Origin: Lichenicoccus roseus
GTDB lineage: Bacteria > Pseudomonadota > Alphaproteobacteria > Acetobacterales > Acetobacteraceae
Direction: 5' to 3'
DNA: 64,000 bases
Assembly (NCBI RefSeq): GCF_005844085.1
Contig: NZ_VCDI01000001.1
Span: 186,001-250,000, forward strand
Translations under genes and position numbers: made by a program
In this document: positions 16,423 through 25,893 of the stretch, piece after piece
Numbering within the stretch: the stretch's first letter is position 1
How the letters are laid out: every line of letters begins with the position of its first letter
The notes under the pieces: generated by a model
Databases searched by the model: none
Told to the model about the DNA's origin: nothing
What the model saw: only the letters and a program-made list of their open reading frames with translations

Positions 16423-17892
16423 TCAGATGTCCTCGAGGTTGACGCCGGTAGTCTCGATCCGGAACTTCCAGGTCACCACGGCGCCCAGGAGGGAGGTCGC
16501 CACCAGGATGTAGAGCAGCGGCGTCGTGCCGATGGCCACCAGCAGGATCGGGAACAGGAACGCGGTCGCCACCGCGCCGATCTTGCCGAAGGCGGCGGCG
16601 AAGCCCGCACCGGTGCCGCGGATCGCGGTCGGGAACACCTCGCCGGCCAGCAGGTAGGTCTGCGCGTTCGGGCCGAGATTGGTCATGAAGTTGAACAGCA
16701 TGAAGCCGGCGAAGATCATCACCGTCTGGCTCTCGCCGGTGAAGCCGTTCGCCAGCGAGGCCACCAGCAGGCCGGCGGCACAACCGACGAAGCCCACCAC
16801 CTGCAGCGAGATGCGTCCGACCCGGTCGGCCAGGACCACCGCGAAGATGATGCCCACGATCAGCAACGTCGTGATCAGGGCTGCGCCCTTGGCGGCCAGG
16901 ATGTCGTTGAGGATGATGTCGGAGACGCTGCGGACGTGGTCCGCCTTGTGCCCGAGGGCGGCGGCCAGGATCGTCGGCGTGAAGATGCCGATGCCGTAGG
17001 TCCCGAGATCCTGCAGGAACCACGGCACCGAGGCGAGCACGGTGGCGCGTGTGTTGCGGCCACGAAACAGCGCGGCGAAGCCCTGGCCGCCGCCGTGGCC
17101 ATCCGGACGTGCCTCGCGCGACAGGCTGATGTTGGGCGGGTAGAGCGGCTTGCGGAACAGCAGGCGGCGCGCCTCCTCCTCCGCACGCTCCACGCGGCCA
17201 CAGATATGCAGCCAGTTGGCGCTCTCGGTGATGGTGAAGCGGCCGATCGTGACCGCCAGTGCCGGCAGGATGGCGGTCGCATACATCCAGCGCCACGCAT
17301 CGAGATCCGGGTCCAGCGACAGCACCGCGAAGCCGACGCCGGTCCCGGCCAGGGCGCCGAGCGCCTGGAAACCGAAGGCCGCCAGCACCAGCTTGCCACG
17401 GCTCAGGCTGGGAATGCTTTCCGAGATGATCATGTGCGCGGTGGGATAGTCGCAGCCCAGCGCCACCCCGAGCCCGAACAGGCAGACGACCAGGGAAATG
17501 AAGTTGCTGCACAGGATGAGCAAGGTCAGGAAGGCGCAGAAGATGATCATCTCGACGATGAACATCCGCTTGCGCCCGAAACGGTCCGACATGCCGCCGA
17601 GGCCGACGGCGCCGACCAGGATGCCGAACAGGCTGGCGGCGCTGATGAAACCGTCCTGCGACGCGCCGATGCCGAACTCGCGCGCGATCAGCGGCAACGC
17701 CACGCCGGTCATGAACACCACGAAGCCCTCGAAGAACTTGCCGGCGGCTGCGAGCGACCAGATGCGCCACTGCATCGACGTCATCGGCGCACTCGGAAGC
17801 GAGGTCCCATCCGGCCAGGCAGGCCGCTCGTCGATGTAGTGCTGGACCGTCCGGTGATCGGGCTCGCGTGCTTCGTTCAGGATCTGGTCCAT
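16423..17892 (-). CDS. MFS transporter, phosphate:H+ symporter / sugar porter group
   Basis: 489-residue integral membrane protein with twelve predicted helices. A cytoplasmic tail of about 40 residues precedes the first helix; loop 2-3 has GGMSDRFGRKRMF, the MFS signature, and loop 8-9 a second copy DRVGR. The segment GCDYPTAHMIISE in helix 4 recalls the Pho84-type phosphate symporters. The downstream PstS-like gene supports phosphate, but metabolite or sugar transport is possible. The gene starts at ATG 17892; the 250 bases upstream hold its presumed promoter, though no clear box was seen. Confidence 0.75.
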   Translation of the reverse strand: MDQILNEAREPDHRTVQHYIDERPAWPDGTSLPSAPMTSMQWRIWSLAAAGKFFEGFVVFMTGVALPLIAREFGIGASQDGFISAASLFGILVGAVGLGGMSDRFGRKRMFIVEMIIFCAFLTLLILCSNFISLVVCLFGLGVALGCDYPTAHMIISESIPSLSRGKLVLAAFGFQALGALAGTGVGFAVLSLDPDLDAWRWMYATAILPALAVTIGRFTITESANWLHICGRVERAEEEARRLLFRKPLYPPNISLSREARPDGHGGGQGFAALFRGRNTRATVLASVPWFLQDLGTYGIGIFTPTILAAALGHKADHVRSVSDIILNDILAAKGAALITTLLIVGIIFAVVLADRVGRISLQVVGFVGCAAGLLVASLANGFTGESQTVMIFAGFMLFNFMTNLGPNAQTYLLAGEVFPTAIRGTGAGFAAAFGKIGAVATAFLFPILLVAIGTTPLLYILVATSLLGAVVTWKFRIETTGVNLEDI

Positions 17893-18114
17893 GTATCCAT
17901 CACCTCGGGATCCTGGAAATATTCGCCCCCGGCCTGTTCGGGATGTACTCGGACAGGGCGTCAGGCGATATTTCCCGATGGCTGGCTCTGCAGGATCTCA
18001 GGGATGTTCCTGAGCCGGCACCTCGAGTTCTTTAAGTAGCCGAGGCGAAACATCCTGGCGATTGCGCCGGAGGCCAGTTCATCAATGTTTCATGTTCGAC
18101 ATGGGCGATGACCG

Positions 18115-18148
18115 GCCTGACCCGGGCATGCCCCGGAGCTGGTCAGGC
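18115..18148 (-). terminator. Inverted repeat at the end of mprF-like gene
   Basis: An 8-bp stem GCCTGACC/GGTCAGGC (18115-18122 with 18141-18148) encloses a GC-rich inner palindrome and covers the mprF-like stop codon. No T-tract follows on either strand, so if it ends transcription it does so weakly or with Rho. Confidence 0.3.
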
Positions 18149-20263
18149 GATCGCCGCATCGTTCCGGGGGGATGGGGTCGGCCGACCGGCTTCCTGCAAG
18201 CCCCTGAGCCGGATCAGCAGCGCCGGGCCGGACTCCGCGGTGCTGCACAGATAGCGTCCGGCGGTCCCGTCCGCCGCAAGCGGCCAGGCGATCAGCCCCA
18301 GGCTGGAATACACGTCCAGCAGCTCCGGGCCCACGTTCCAGAAGGCGACGTCGCGGCCTTCCTGGGACGCCAGGTCGCGCAGCCGCCAGATCGCCGAGGA
18401 CCGGTCGGATGCCACCCCGACCGGGTCGCCCAGCCCGAGCAGCAGCGGTGACTGCCGGTCGACGCGGCGGAACGCGATCATCGCGCGACCGGTCTCGCTG
18501 GCCACCGCGCCCTCCGGCGGGATCGGGCTGCCCGGGTCGTTGTCCGCGTAGCGCTCCTGTAGCGCCTCGTCCCAGGGCAGCACCGCGATGCGCCCGGGGA
18601 GGATCAGCCGCCACAGCGTCAGCAGCATCAGCAGCACCGCGCAGCCGAGCGCCAGCCTGGTGCGGTTGGAGGCGTCGTCGCCGATCACCACCGCCCACCA
18701 GCTGTTGGCGTCGATCTCGCGCAGGTGCGGCTCCAGCCGGCCGAGCGTCAGCACGCAGCCGACCAGCAGCAGCAGCGGCAGCGCGGTGCCGGGTGCGAAC
18801 GGCTCGCTCAGCACCCTGGCATGGCGGTAGTACGACCGCCGGAACGGTGCCAGCAGCAGCGCGGTGAGCAACAGCGCGCCCGGCACCAGCAGCATGGTGC
18901 CGCGCAGGAAGGTCAGCAGGGCGGCGAGGCAGAGCAGCACGATGGTGGTGCCCCAGGCCAGGGTCACCCGGTTGGACAGGCCGATCGCCATGCCCATCAG
19001 TCCGGCGCCGATCAGCGACGGCACGTAGTCGCCGGCCATCGCGGTCACCCAGGCGAAACCGCTCGGGTGATCGAACAGGCCGGTCGCGGGCGGGATGAAG
19101 GCGTCGAGGTCGGAGGTCGGATCGAGCACGCCGAGCGCCAGCAGCATGGCGCCGCACAGGGAGACCGCGCCGACCGCGACGATGACGGAGAAATCCGCCT
19201 CGCTCTGGCGCAGCGACAGCGTGGTCCCGATCGGTACCGCGTCCCTCGACGCCACCAGGCCGCGCCCGCGCAGCAGCACCTCGTGGCCGGCGAACAGGAT
19301 ACCGGCGATGAACAGCGGCACGATGTAGTAGAAGATGCGGAACACGAAAACCATGCCGAGGATCGCCGGCGTCGGCAGCCAGTGCGACAGGCCGAGCAGC
19401 ATGGCGCCGTCGAACACGCCGAGGCCGCCCGGCACGCTGGCGACCAGGCCCGCGGTGTATGACGCGATGTAGATCGCGAGGAACGTCGGATAGCCGAGTC
19501 CCGGTGTCGGCGGCAGCAGGGCGAAGGCGATTGCGGCGGTGGCGGCGACATCGAGGGTGGCTACCACCACCTGGCCGATCGCCATGCGCAGGCCGGGCAG
19601 TTCGACCCGCACCTTCCAGATCTCGAGTACCCTGGGTCGGCAGGACAGCAGGACGTAGGCCGCCACCACCGCCCAGCCGAGCAATCCGCCGGCGCGCAGC
19701 AGCAGGTGCGGCACGTGGGTCGCCAGGATCGGCAGCGAGCCTGGCTCGATCAGCATCACGCCGCCGATCAGCGCGCAGGCGCCGAGCACGAAGGTCAGCG
19801 AACAGAAGGCGATGATCTGGGCGATCTCGGCCGGCGCCAACCCCCAGTTGCCGTACAGCCGGAAGCGTACCGCCGCCCCGGACAAGGCCGAAAATCCGAG
19901 GTTGTGCGACAGCACGTAGGAGCAGAACGAGGCGAAAAAGGTGCGGTGGAACGCCAGCCGGTGGCCGACATGGATCGCCGCCAGCCGGTCGTAGAACGAC
20001 AGGATGAAGTAGGCGAGCAGCGTGAAGCCGGCGGAAAGCAGCAGCGCCGGACGAGGGATCGCGGTCAGCCCGGCGCGCACCTGCGCGAAGCTCAGGTGGC
20101 GGAACTCGCGCTGCACCACGAAGATCGCGCCGGCCAGCAGCAGCAGTCCGATCAGGTGCGGCAGGTGATGCGCAAGGCGACGCAGCGGCGGTGGTTTCGC
20201 GCAGTCCTTGCCGTCCGGGTCCGGAGCCCCGTGGCCCGGCGGCGGGCGCTTGGCGGGATACAT
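18143..20263 (-). CDS. MprF-like membrane protein with shortened C-terminal transferase domain
   Basis: 706-residue protein. The first two thirds are the polytopic flippase part of MprF (SFYDRLAAIHVGHRL, AALSGAAVRFRLYG-type segment and VASVPGGLGVFDGAMLLG). The cytoplasmic DUF2156 domain, which in full MprF moves lysine from Lys-tRNA to phosphatidylglycerol, begins near residue 600 (LGLGDPVGVASDR, then VGPELLDVYSSLGL). The chain stops about 60 residues later. Complete MprF proteins run to about 840-870 residues, so the second lobe of the transferase fold seems absent. It starts six bases after the LysRS stop and is surely co-transcribed. Role in cationic-peptide resistance is inferred. Confidence 0.78.
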   Translation of the reverse strand: MYPAKRPPPGHGAPDPDGKDCAKPPPLRRLAHHLPHLIGLLLLAGAIFVVQREFRHLSFAQVRAGLTAIPRPALLLSAGFTLLAYFILSFYDRLAAIHVGHRLAFHRTFFASFCSYVLSHNLGFSALSGAAVRFRLYGNWGLAPAEIAQIIAFCSLTFVLGACALIGGVMLIEPGSLPILATHVPHLLLRAGGLLGWAVVAAYVLLSCRPRVLEIWKVRVELPGLRMAIGQVVVATLDVAATAAIAFALLPPTPGLGYPTFLAIYIASYTAGLVASVPGGLGVFDGAMLLGLSHWLPTPAILGMVFVFRIFYYIVPLFIAGILFAGHEVLLRGRGLVASRDAVPIGTTLSLRQSEADFSVIVAVGAVSLCGAMLLALGVLDPTSDLDAFIPPATGLFDHPSGFAWVTAMAGDYVPSLIGAGLMGMAIGLSNRVTLAWGTTIVLLCLAALLTFLRGTMLLVPGALLLTALLLAPFRRSYYRHARVLSEPFAPGTALPLLLLVGCVLTLGRLEPHLREIDANSWWAVVIGDDASNRTRLALGCAVLLMLLTLWRLILPGRIAVLPWDEALQERYADNDPGSPIPPEGAVASETGRAMIAFRRVDRQSPLLLGLGDPVGVASDRSSAIWRLRDLASQEGRDVAFWNVGPELLDVYSSLGLIAWPLAADGTAGRYLCSTAESGPALLIRLRGLQEAGRPTPSPRNDAAIA

Positions 20264-20268
20264 CCGGC

Positions 20269-21903
20269 TCAGCGGGGCGCGCCCGCCGCGCCCTCCAGCA
20301 GCGCCGTCTCGATCAGCGCGACCGTCTCCGGCACGCCGTAGAGGGCGATGAAGATGCCGAAGCGCGGTCCTTCCGCCTGCCCCAGCAGCACCTCGTACAG
20401 GCAGCCGAACCACCGGCGCAGCGGATCGAAGCCATGCCGCTTGCCGACTTCGAAAACCAGGTTCTGCACCGCTTCCGCCTCGACCGGTTCGTCGCCGATG
20501 CCCCTCAGGGTCTCCGCGAGATCGGCCAGCGCAGTGCGCTCGTGCTCGTCCGGCGCACGGAAGCGCTTTTGCGGGCGCACGAAGTCGCGGTAGTACGCCA
20601 GCGCGTGCTCGATCAGCCGGCCGAGCAGAGGCTCCGCCTCCGGCACCAGTCCGGGCTGGTAGCGGCGCAGGAAGCTCCACAGCACGTCGGGGCTGTCGGT
20701 ATTGGCGACCGAGGCGAGGTTGAGCAGCATGCCGAACGAGACCGGGCTGGCGCTGCTGGCCAGGTGGCTCTCCTGCGGCAGCGCGCCGCCATGGATGAAC
20801 CAGGCCGGATTGGCGCGCAGGCCGGGCTCGTCGTCCGAGGCGTCCTGGATGCGCGCGCGGGCGAGGTTCGCCAGGTACTCGTCGGTGGCACGCGGGATCA
20901 CGTCGAAGAACAACCGCTTGGCGCGCTGCGGATTGCCATACATGAACTGTGCCAGGCTCTCGGGCGGGGCGTAGCGCAGCCACTCCTCGACCGAGATGCC
21001 GTTGCCCTTCGACTTCGAGATCTTCTGCGCATGCTCGTCGAGGAACAGCTCGTAGGTCAGGCTGAGCGGCGGCTCGGCGCCGAGCAGGCGGCAGATCCTC
21101 GCCGACAGCCGGACGCTGTCGATCAGGTCCTTGCCCGACATCTCGTAGTCGACGCCGAGTGCCGCCCAGCGCATCGCCCAGTCCGCCTTCCACTGCAGCT
21201 TGGCCTGGCCGCCGGTGACCGGGGTCTCGAAGCGGACGCCGTCCTGGTCTAGCCAGGCGATGGTGCCGGCATCGGCGTCGATGGCGTCGATACGCACCTG
21301 CATCACCACGCCGGTGCGCGGATGCACCGGCAGGAACGGCGAGTAGGTGGCGCGCCGCTCCGCACCCAGGGTCGGCGCGATCACCGCCACGATCTCCTCG
21401 TGCGACCGCAGGGCACGCAGCAGGGCGGCGTCGAAGCGGCCGGAGGCGTAGTACTCGGTGGAGGAGGCGAATTCGTATTCGAAGCCGAAACCGTCGAGGA
21501 AGGAGCGCAGCCGGGCGTTGTTGTGCGCGGCAAACGACTCGTGGGTGCCGAACGGATCGGGAATGCGCGACAATGGCCGGCCGATATGCTCGCGCAGCAT
21601 CTCCTGGTTCGGCACGTTGTCCGGCACCTTGCGCAGCCCGTCCATGTCGTCGCTGAACGCCAGCAGCCGGGTCTGGCGTCCGGTCAGCGCGGTGAAGGCC
21701 TGCCGGACCCAGGTTGTGCGAGCCACCTCCCCGAAGGTGCCGATATGCGGCAGGCCGGAGGGGCCGTATCCGGTCTCCAGCAACGCCGGCTGCGACGCAT
21801 CGCGGGCCTGCAGGCGCGCGGCTAGCTTTGCGGCCTCGTCGAACGGCCATGCCTTGGGGAGCACGGGGTTCGCCGCCGGAGCGCCTGGACTGTGAGAGGA
21901 CAT
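20269..21903 (-). CDS. lysK: Class I lysyl-tRNA synthetase
   Basis: 544-residue class I LysRS, the archaeal-type enzyme also used by many alphaproteobacteria. The HIGH equivalent is PHIGTFGEVART near residue 50 and the KMSKS equivalent is KISKSKGNG. The C-terminal half is the alpha-helical anticodon-binding cage. The ATG at 21903 gives the expected N-terminus; an open frame further upstream has no domain content. It charges tRNA-Lys in the cytoplasm. The gene directly precedes the MprF-like gene on the same strand, and Lys-tRNA is the donor for MprF enzymes. Divergent from the helicase gene. Confidence 0.93.
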   Translation of the reverse strand: MSSHSPGAPAANPVLPKAWPFDEAAKLAARLQARDASQPALLETGYGPSGLPHIGTFGEVARTTWVRQAFTALTGRQTRLLAFSDDMDGLRKVPDNVPNQEMLREHIGRPLSRIPDPFGTHESFAAHNNARLRSFLDGFGFEYEFASSTEYYASGRFDAALLRALRSHEEIVAVIAPTLGAERRATYSPFLPVHPRTGVVMQVRIDAIDADAGTIAWLDQDGVRFETPVTGGQAKLQWKADWAMRWAALGVDYEMSGKDLIDSVRLSARICRLLGAEPPLSLTYELFLDEHAQKISKSKGNGISVEEWLRYAPPESLAQFMYGNPQRAKRLFFDVIPRATDEYLANLARARIQDASDDEPGLRANPAWFIHGGALPQESHLASSASPVSFGMLLNLASVANTDSPDVLWSFLRRYQPGLVPEAEPLLGRLIEHALAYYRDFVRPQKRFRAPDEHERTALADLAETLRGIGDEPVEAEAVQNLVFEVGKRHGFDPLRRWFGCLYEVLLGQAEGPRFGIFIALYGVPETVALIETALLEGAAGAPR

Positions 21904-22026
21904 GGTGCGGAAGCTAGGAATGCGCGGCGGTGTGGTCAATTGCTGGGCAGAACCGGTGGCCCGCGGATGCGGCGCCAGTCCACCGCATGCGCCCATGGCT
22001 TACGGCCCCGGTGCTTCCCTCTATAG

Positions 22027-24945
22027 ATGGCACGGATGCCAGAAGCCCCGATGACGTCGCATGATCCGCCGCCCGCCCTGGTGGCCGGGCACGGCCGCAC
22101 CTCCCTGCTGACGCCCGACGGCGAACTGCTCGAACTTGGCTCCAACGAGGCGCTGGCGATGCTGCGCACCCTTGCCCCGCCGCTGGTGGTGCACGCGCCG
22201 GCCACCCTGCGGCGTCTTGGTGGCGGTGGCCCGGCGCCGCACCTGCCGACGCTGGACCTGCTGGAGCTGTTCGCCTTCGTGATGCCGGCACGCAGCGTGG
22301 CGCCGACGCCGCGCGGACTGGCGCAGGCGCTCGACCTGACGCCGCAGGAGATCGGCCACGCCGATGCCGGCCTGCTGCCGCAGCTCGCCGGGCTGCTCAT
22401 GCAGCGCGCGGCACAATTGCTGAGCACGCCGTCCGGCGCCGACATTCCGGGGCTGCTGCAGCTGCTCGGGCAGGCCGGCTGGAGCTGGGCGCCGATGCTG
22501 GGCGCCGTGCTCGCGCGGCAGCCGGCCCCGCGTGGTGCCGCCGCGATGCCGGCCGCCGAGGCGCTCCGGGTCTGGCGACGGCTGCCGAAATGGGAGGAGA
22601 CCGCGCCGCGTCCGGCACCGGGGCAGGCCGAGGTGGCGCCGCAGGAAGCGCGCACCCGCCTCGCCCGCCTGCTCGGCCCGCAGGCGGAAAGCCGCCCGGG
22701 CCAGGCGGACTATGCCGACGCCGCCGCAGAGGCGTTCCGCGCCCGCCTGCGTCCCGGCGACCCGCATCTGGTGCTGGCGGAGGCCGGCACCGGCACCGGC
22801 AAGACCCTCGGCTATGTTGCGCCATCCAGCCTGTGGGCGGAACGCAACGGCGGCGCGGTCTGGATCAGCACCTATACCCGCCACCTGCAGCGCCAGATCG
22901 AGACCGAGCTCGCGCGCCTGCATCCCGACATCGCCGAGCGCCGCCGCCGCGTGGTGCTGCGCAAGGGCCGCGAGAACTATCTCTGCCTGCTCAACCTGGA
23001 GGAGGCGGTGAATGCCGCCGCGCCAGGCGCCGCACCATCCCGGCGCGGAGCGGCGCCGGCGTCTCTGATCCCGCTTGCCCTGCTGGCGCGCTGGGCCGCC
23101 GCCACCGGCGATGGCGACGTGCTCGGCGGCGACCTGCCCGGCTGGTTCGCCGAGCTGTTCGGCCAGGCCTACGTGATGGGCGTCGCCGACCGCCGCGGCG
23201 AGTGCATCCACGGCGCCTGCCCGCACTACCAGCGCTGCTACATCGAGCACGGCATACGGCGTGCCCGGCAGGCCGACCTGGTGGTGGCGAACCACGCCCT
23301 GGTGCTGACCCAGGCGGCCTGGCACGCGCAGGGTGCCGAGGCGAATTCCGCGGGAGGCACCGATGAGGACCAGGTGCCGACGCGCTACGTGTTCGACGAA
23401 GGCCACCACCTGCCCGACGCAGCGGACAGCGCATTTTCCGCGGTGCTGTCCGGCATCGAGACCGCGGAACTGCGGCGCTGGCTGCTCGGCGCCGAGGGTG
23501 GCCGGTCGCGGGCACGCGGGCTGAAGCGCCGCCTCGACGACCTTGTCCTCGGCCAGCCGGCGCTGGAGACGCCGCTCGATGCCGCCCTGCTCGCCGCCCG
23601 CGCGCTGCCCGCCCCCGGCTGGTCGCTACGTCTCGCCGACGTGCAGCCTGAGCTGCCGGCGGATGCGGGGCCGGCCAATCCGAGCGAGGCGCTGCTTCGC
23701 CTGTTGCGCCTCCAGGTGCTGGCACGGATGCCCGGCGCCGGCGGCCGGCGCGTGCAGGGCGGCCAGTCGGAGTGCGACCTGCATCCGGTGCCGGACGAAC
23801 TGGCCGACGCCGCCGCCACGCTGGAACGCGCGCTCGGCCGCATCGTCGAGCCGCTGCTGACGCTGGTGTCGCGCCTTGGCGCACGTCTGGAGGAGGAGGC
23901 CGACAGCCTCGATGCCACCACGCGCGGGCGCATCGAGGCGCTGGGCCGGACCATCCGCCGGCGCGCGATCGGCCGGCTGGAGGCCTGGATCGCCATGCTG
24001 CGCGCCATCCCCGAGACACCGCAGGCCGGCATCCGGCCTGACCATGTGATGTTCCTGCGGCTCGACCGGCGCGATGGGGGTGGCCAGCCTCCTTCAAGTG
24101 GCGACCGCGATGTTGGGCTGCACCGGCACTGGCTCGACCCATCGGTGCCGTTCGCCGCCGTCCTGGCCGCCCCTGCGCATGGCATGCTGATCACCTCCGC
24201 AACGTTGCGGGACGAGAGCGGCTCCGATGCCGAGATGTCGTGGGCGGCGGCGGAGGCCCGCGTCGGCGCCTCGCACCTGCCGTCGCCCGCCTTGCGCGCC
24301 TCGCTCGCCTCGCCGTTCGACTATGCCCGGCAGACGCGCACGTTCGTCGTCAACGACGTGGCGCAGGACGATCCGGAGCAGCTCGCCGGCGCCTATCGCG
24401 CGCTGTTCCTGGCCTCCGGTGGAGGCGGGCTCGGCCTGTTCACCGCGATCAGCCGGCTCCGGCTGGTGCATCGCCGGATCGCGGCTCCCCTCGACGCGGC
24501 CGGCATCCCGTTGTTCGCCCAGCATGTCGATGCCATGGACAATGCCACCCTGGTCGACGTGTTCCGCACCGAGACGGACAGCTGCCTGCTCGGCACCGAC
24601 GCCATGCGCGACGGCGTCGACGTGCCGGGGCACGCCTTGCGGCTGGTGGTGTTCGAGCGGGTGCCGTGGCCACGCCCGGACATCCTGCATCGCGAGCGGC
24701 GGATCCATCTTTCCGGTGGCGCACCGTCTTCATACGACGACCGTATCGCCAGGCTGCGGCTGCGGCAGGCGTTCGGCCGGCTGATCCGGTCGAGCGGCGA
24801 TGTCGGCGTGTTCGTGCTGCTCGATCGCCGCACGCCATCCAGGCTGCTGTCGGCCTTTCCGTCGGGGGTGATCGCCGAGCGTACCGGCCTGGCTGACGCG
24901 GTGGCGAAGACCGCGAGCTTCCTCGCCACGAGCGGCCGCGGCTAA
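22027..24945 (+). CDS. DinG-like ATP-dependent DNA helicase (XPD family, Fe-S)
   Basis: 972-residue superfamily 2 helicase. Walker A is EAGTGTGKTLGYVAP near residue 255, and motif II is the DEGH box in VFDEGHHLPDAADS. Between them lie four cysteines (in NYLCLL, then GECIHGACPHYQRC) that fit the iron-sulfur cluster of XPD/DinG. Motif VI is LRLRQAFGRLIRS. The first 230 residues look like a decayed DEDD exonuclease domain (VVHAPATLRRL, DLLELFAFVMPA, TPRGLAQAL), as in DinG-type fusions. Likely removes R-loops or unwinds 5'-tailed DNA. ATG at 22027; other in-frame ATGs at 22036 and 22051. Confidence 0.88.
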   Translation: MARMPEAPMTSHDPPPALVAGHGRTSLLTPDGELLELGSNEALAMLRTLAPPLVVHAPATLRRLGGGGPAPHLPTLDLLELFAFVMPARSVAPTPRGLAQALDLTPQEIGHADAGLLPQLAGLLMQRAAQLLSTPSGADIPGLLQLLGQAGWSWAPMLGAVLARQPAPRGAAAMPAAEALRVWRRLPKWEETAPRPAPGQAEVAPQEARTRLARLLGPQAESRPGQADYADAAAEAFRARLRPGDPHLVLAEAGTGTGKTLGYVAPSSLWAERNGGAVWISTYTRHLQRQIETELARLHPDIAERRRRVVLRKGRENYLCLLNLEEAVNAAAPGAAPSRRGAAPASLIPLALLARWAAATGDGDVLGGDLPGWFAELFGQAYVMGVADRRGECIHGACPHYQRCYIEHGIRRARQADLVVANHALVLTQAAWHAQGAEANSAGGTDEDQVPTRYVFDEGHHLPDAADSAFSAVLSGIETAELRRWLLGAEGGRSRARGLKRRLDDLVLGQPALETPLDAALLAARALPAPGWSLRLADVQPELPADAGPANPSEALLRLLRLQVLARMPGAGGRRVQGGQSECDLHPVPDELADAAATLERALGRIVEPLLTLVSRLGARLEEEADSLDATTRGRIEALGRTIRRRAIGRLEAWIAMLRAIPETPQAGIRPDHVMFLRLDRRDGGGQPPSSGDRDVGLHRHWLDPSVPFAAVLAAPAHGMLITSATLRDESGSDAEMSWAAAEARVGASHLPSPALRASLASPFDYARQTRTFVVNDVAQDDPEQLAGAYRALFLASGGGGLGLFTAISRLRLVHRRIAAPLDAAGIPLFAQHVDAMDNATLVDVFRTETDSCLLGTDAMRDGVDVPGHALRLVVFERVPWPRPDILHRERRIHLSGGAPSSYDDRIARLRLRQAFGRLIRSSGDVGVFVLLDRRTPSRLLSAFPSGVIAERTGLADAVAKTASFLATSGRG

Positions 24946-25000
24946 AGCCAACTTCCACGCCCCGGCGGCGTTGCTGTCCATGAAGCAGGAAGGTCGAGTG

Positions 25001-25567
25001 ATGAGCGACGCGCCAGCCAACCCGATCACGATCCCGATCATGTCCGACACCATCCGTGAGGTGCAGGGGATCATGCCTGACGAGGGCATGCTGCAGAACG
25101 CCACGCAGGCCTTGCTGTCGGCGGGGTTCGACCGTCATGACCTCAGCCTGCCGGCAGCGCGGCCGCCTCTGCAGGAAGCCACGCCCGATCAGGGCGCGGA
25201 GAATCCGGTCGACGAACACGATGCGCGGCAGGCGCGTACGCTCGCCAACAGCACGATCGGTGTTGCGGGTGCGATGATCGGCGGTCTGGTGGCGTCGGTC
25301 GCGACCGGGGGTGCCGCGATCCCCGCGGCGGCCGCTGCGGTGGCGGCCGGCCTTGGGGCCGGTGGCCTCAGCCAGGCATCATTCCAGGGCGCCGCCAACG
25401 TTCGCGAGCAGCGGCACGACGCCCAGGGCGCTCGCGGCGAGCTGGTGCTGGCCGCCCTTGCCCGCGACGCGGAGCGTGAAGCGCTGGCGACCAAGGTGCT
25501 GACGGAAGCCGGAGCCACTCGCGTCGAGACCGTCGAGAAGACGGGGAACCTCACCCGGATCGCCTAG
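25001..25567 (+). CDS. Hypothetical protein with glycine/alanine-rich membrane-like segment
   Basis: 188 residues. The N-terminal third looks soluble and holds MLQNATQALLSAGFDRHDLSL, reminiscent of the start of stress proteins with a flavin-mononucleotide-free ferredoxin-like fold (GsiB/17M-like); this is only a resemblance. Residues about 85-125 form a Gly/Ala-rich hydrophobic hairpin (GAMIGGLVASVATGG, AAAVAAGLGAGG), and the C-terminus is charged with a TKVLTEAGATRVE tail. A good ribosome binding site (AGGAAGG) precedes the ATG at 25001. It is separate from the helicase by 55 bases. Function unknown. Confidence 0.65.
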   Translation: MSDAPANPITIPIMSDTIREVQGIMPDEGMLQNATQALLSAGFDRHDLSLPAARPPLQEATPDQGAENPVDEHDARQARTLANSTIGVAGAMIGGLVASVATGGAAIPAAAAAVAAGLGAGGLSQASFQGAANVREQRHDAQGARGELVLAALARDAEREALATKVLTEAGATRVETVEKTGNLTRIA

Positions 25568-25606
25568 CGCCGATCGTCGCGCCAGGTCTCATCGTCGCGA
25601 CAGGTC

Positions 25607-25810
25607 TCAGGCCGGCTTGAGGTTGGTGGCGGCGGCCTTGCCGCGCTCCATCGCGATCTCGTAGGTGACCTTCTGGCCCTCGTTGAGGCCACGCAGCCCG
25701 GCTGCCTGCACCGCGGTGATGTGGACGAATACGTCCTTGCCGCCGTCAGACGGCATGATGAAGCCAAAACCCTTGGTTGTATTGAACCACTTCACGGTGC
25801 CAATGGCCAT
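25607..25810 (-). CDS. cspA: Cold-shock domain protein
   Basis: 67 residues, one cold-shock domain. RNP1-type KGFGFIMP and RNP2-type VFVHITAV segments are intact, so it should bind single-stranded RNA or DNA as a chaperone. ATG at 25810, preceded by GAGGGG. The 5' leader up to the groEL terminator is about 145 bases, lower in GC than its surroundings, and contains a 10-bp palindrome. It lies downstream of groEL on the same strand but behind a strong terminator, so it has its own promoter. Which csp paralog it is cannot be told. Confidence 0.93.
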   Translation of the reverse strand: MAIGTVKWFNTTKGFGFIMPSDGGKDVFVHITAVQAAGLRGLNEGQKVTYEIAMERGKAAATNLKPA

Positions 25811-25893
25811 GACCGTGTATCCCCTCAATCGTAGCCAGGCCCCACGCCCGACATCCCTTAAATCCGAGACCCTGACAGGAGCCTTCGGTTGCC

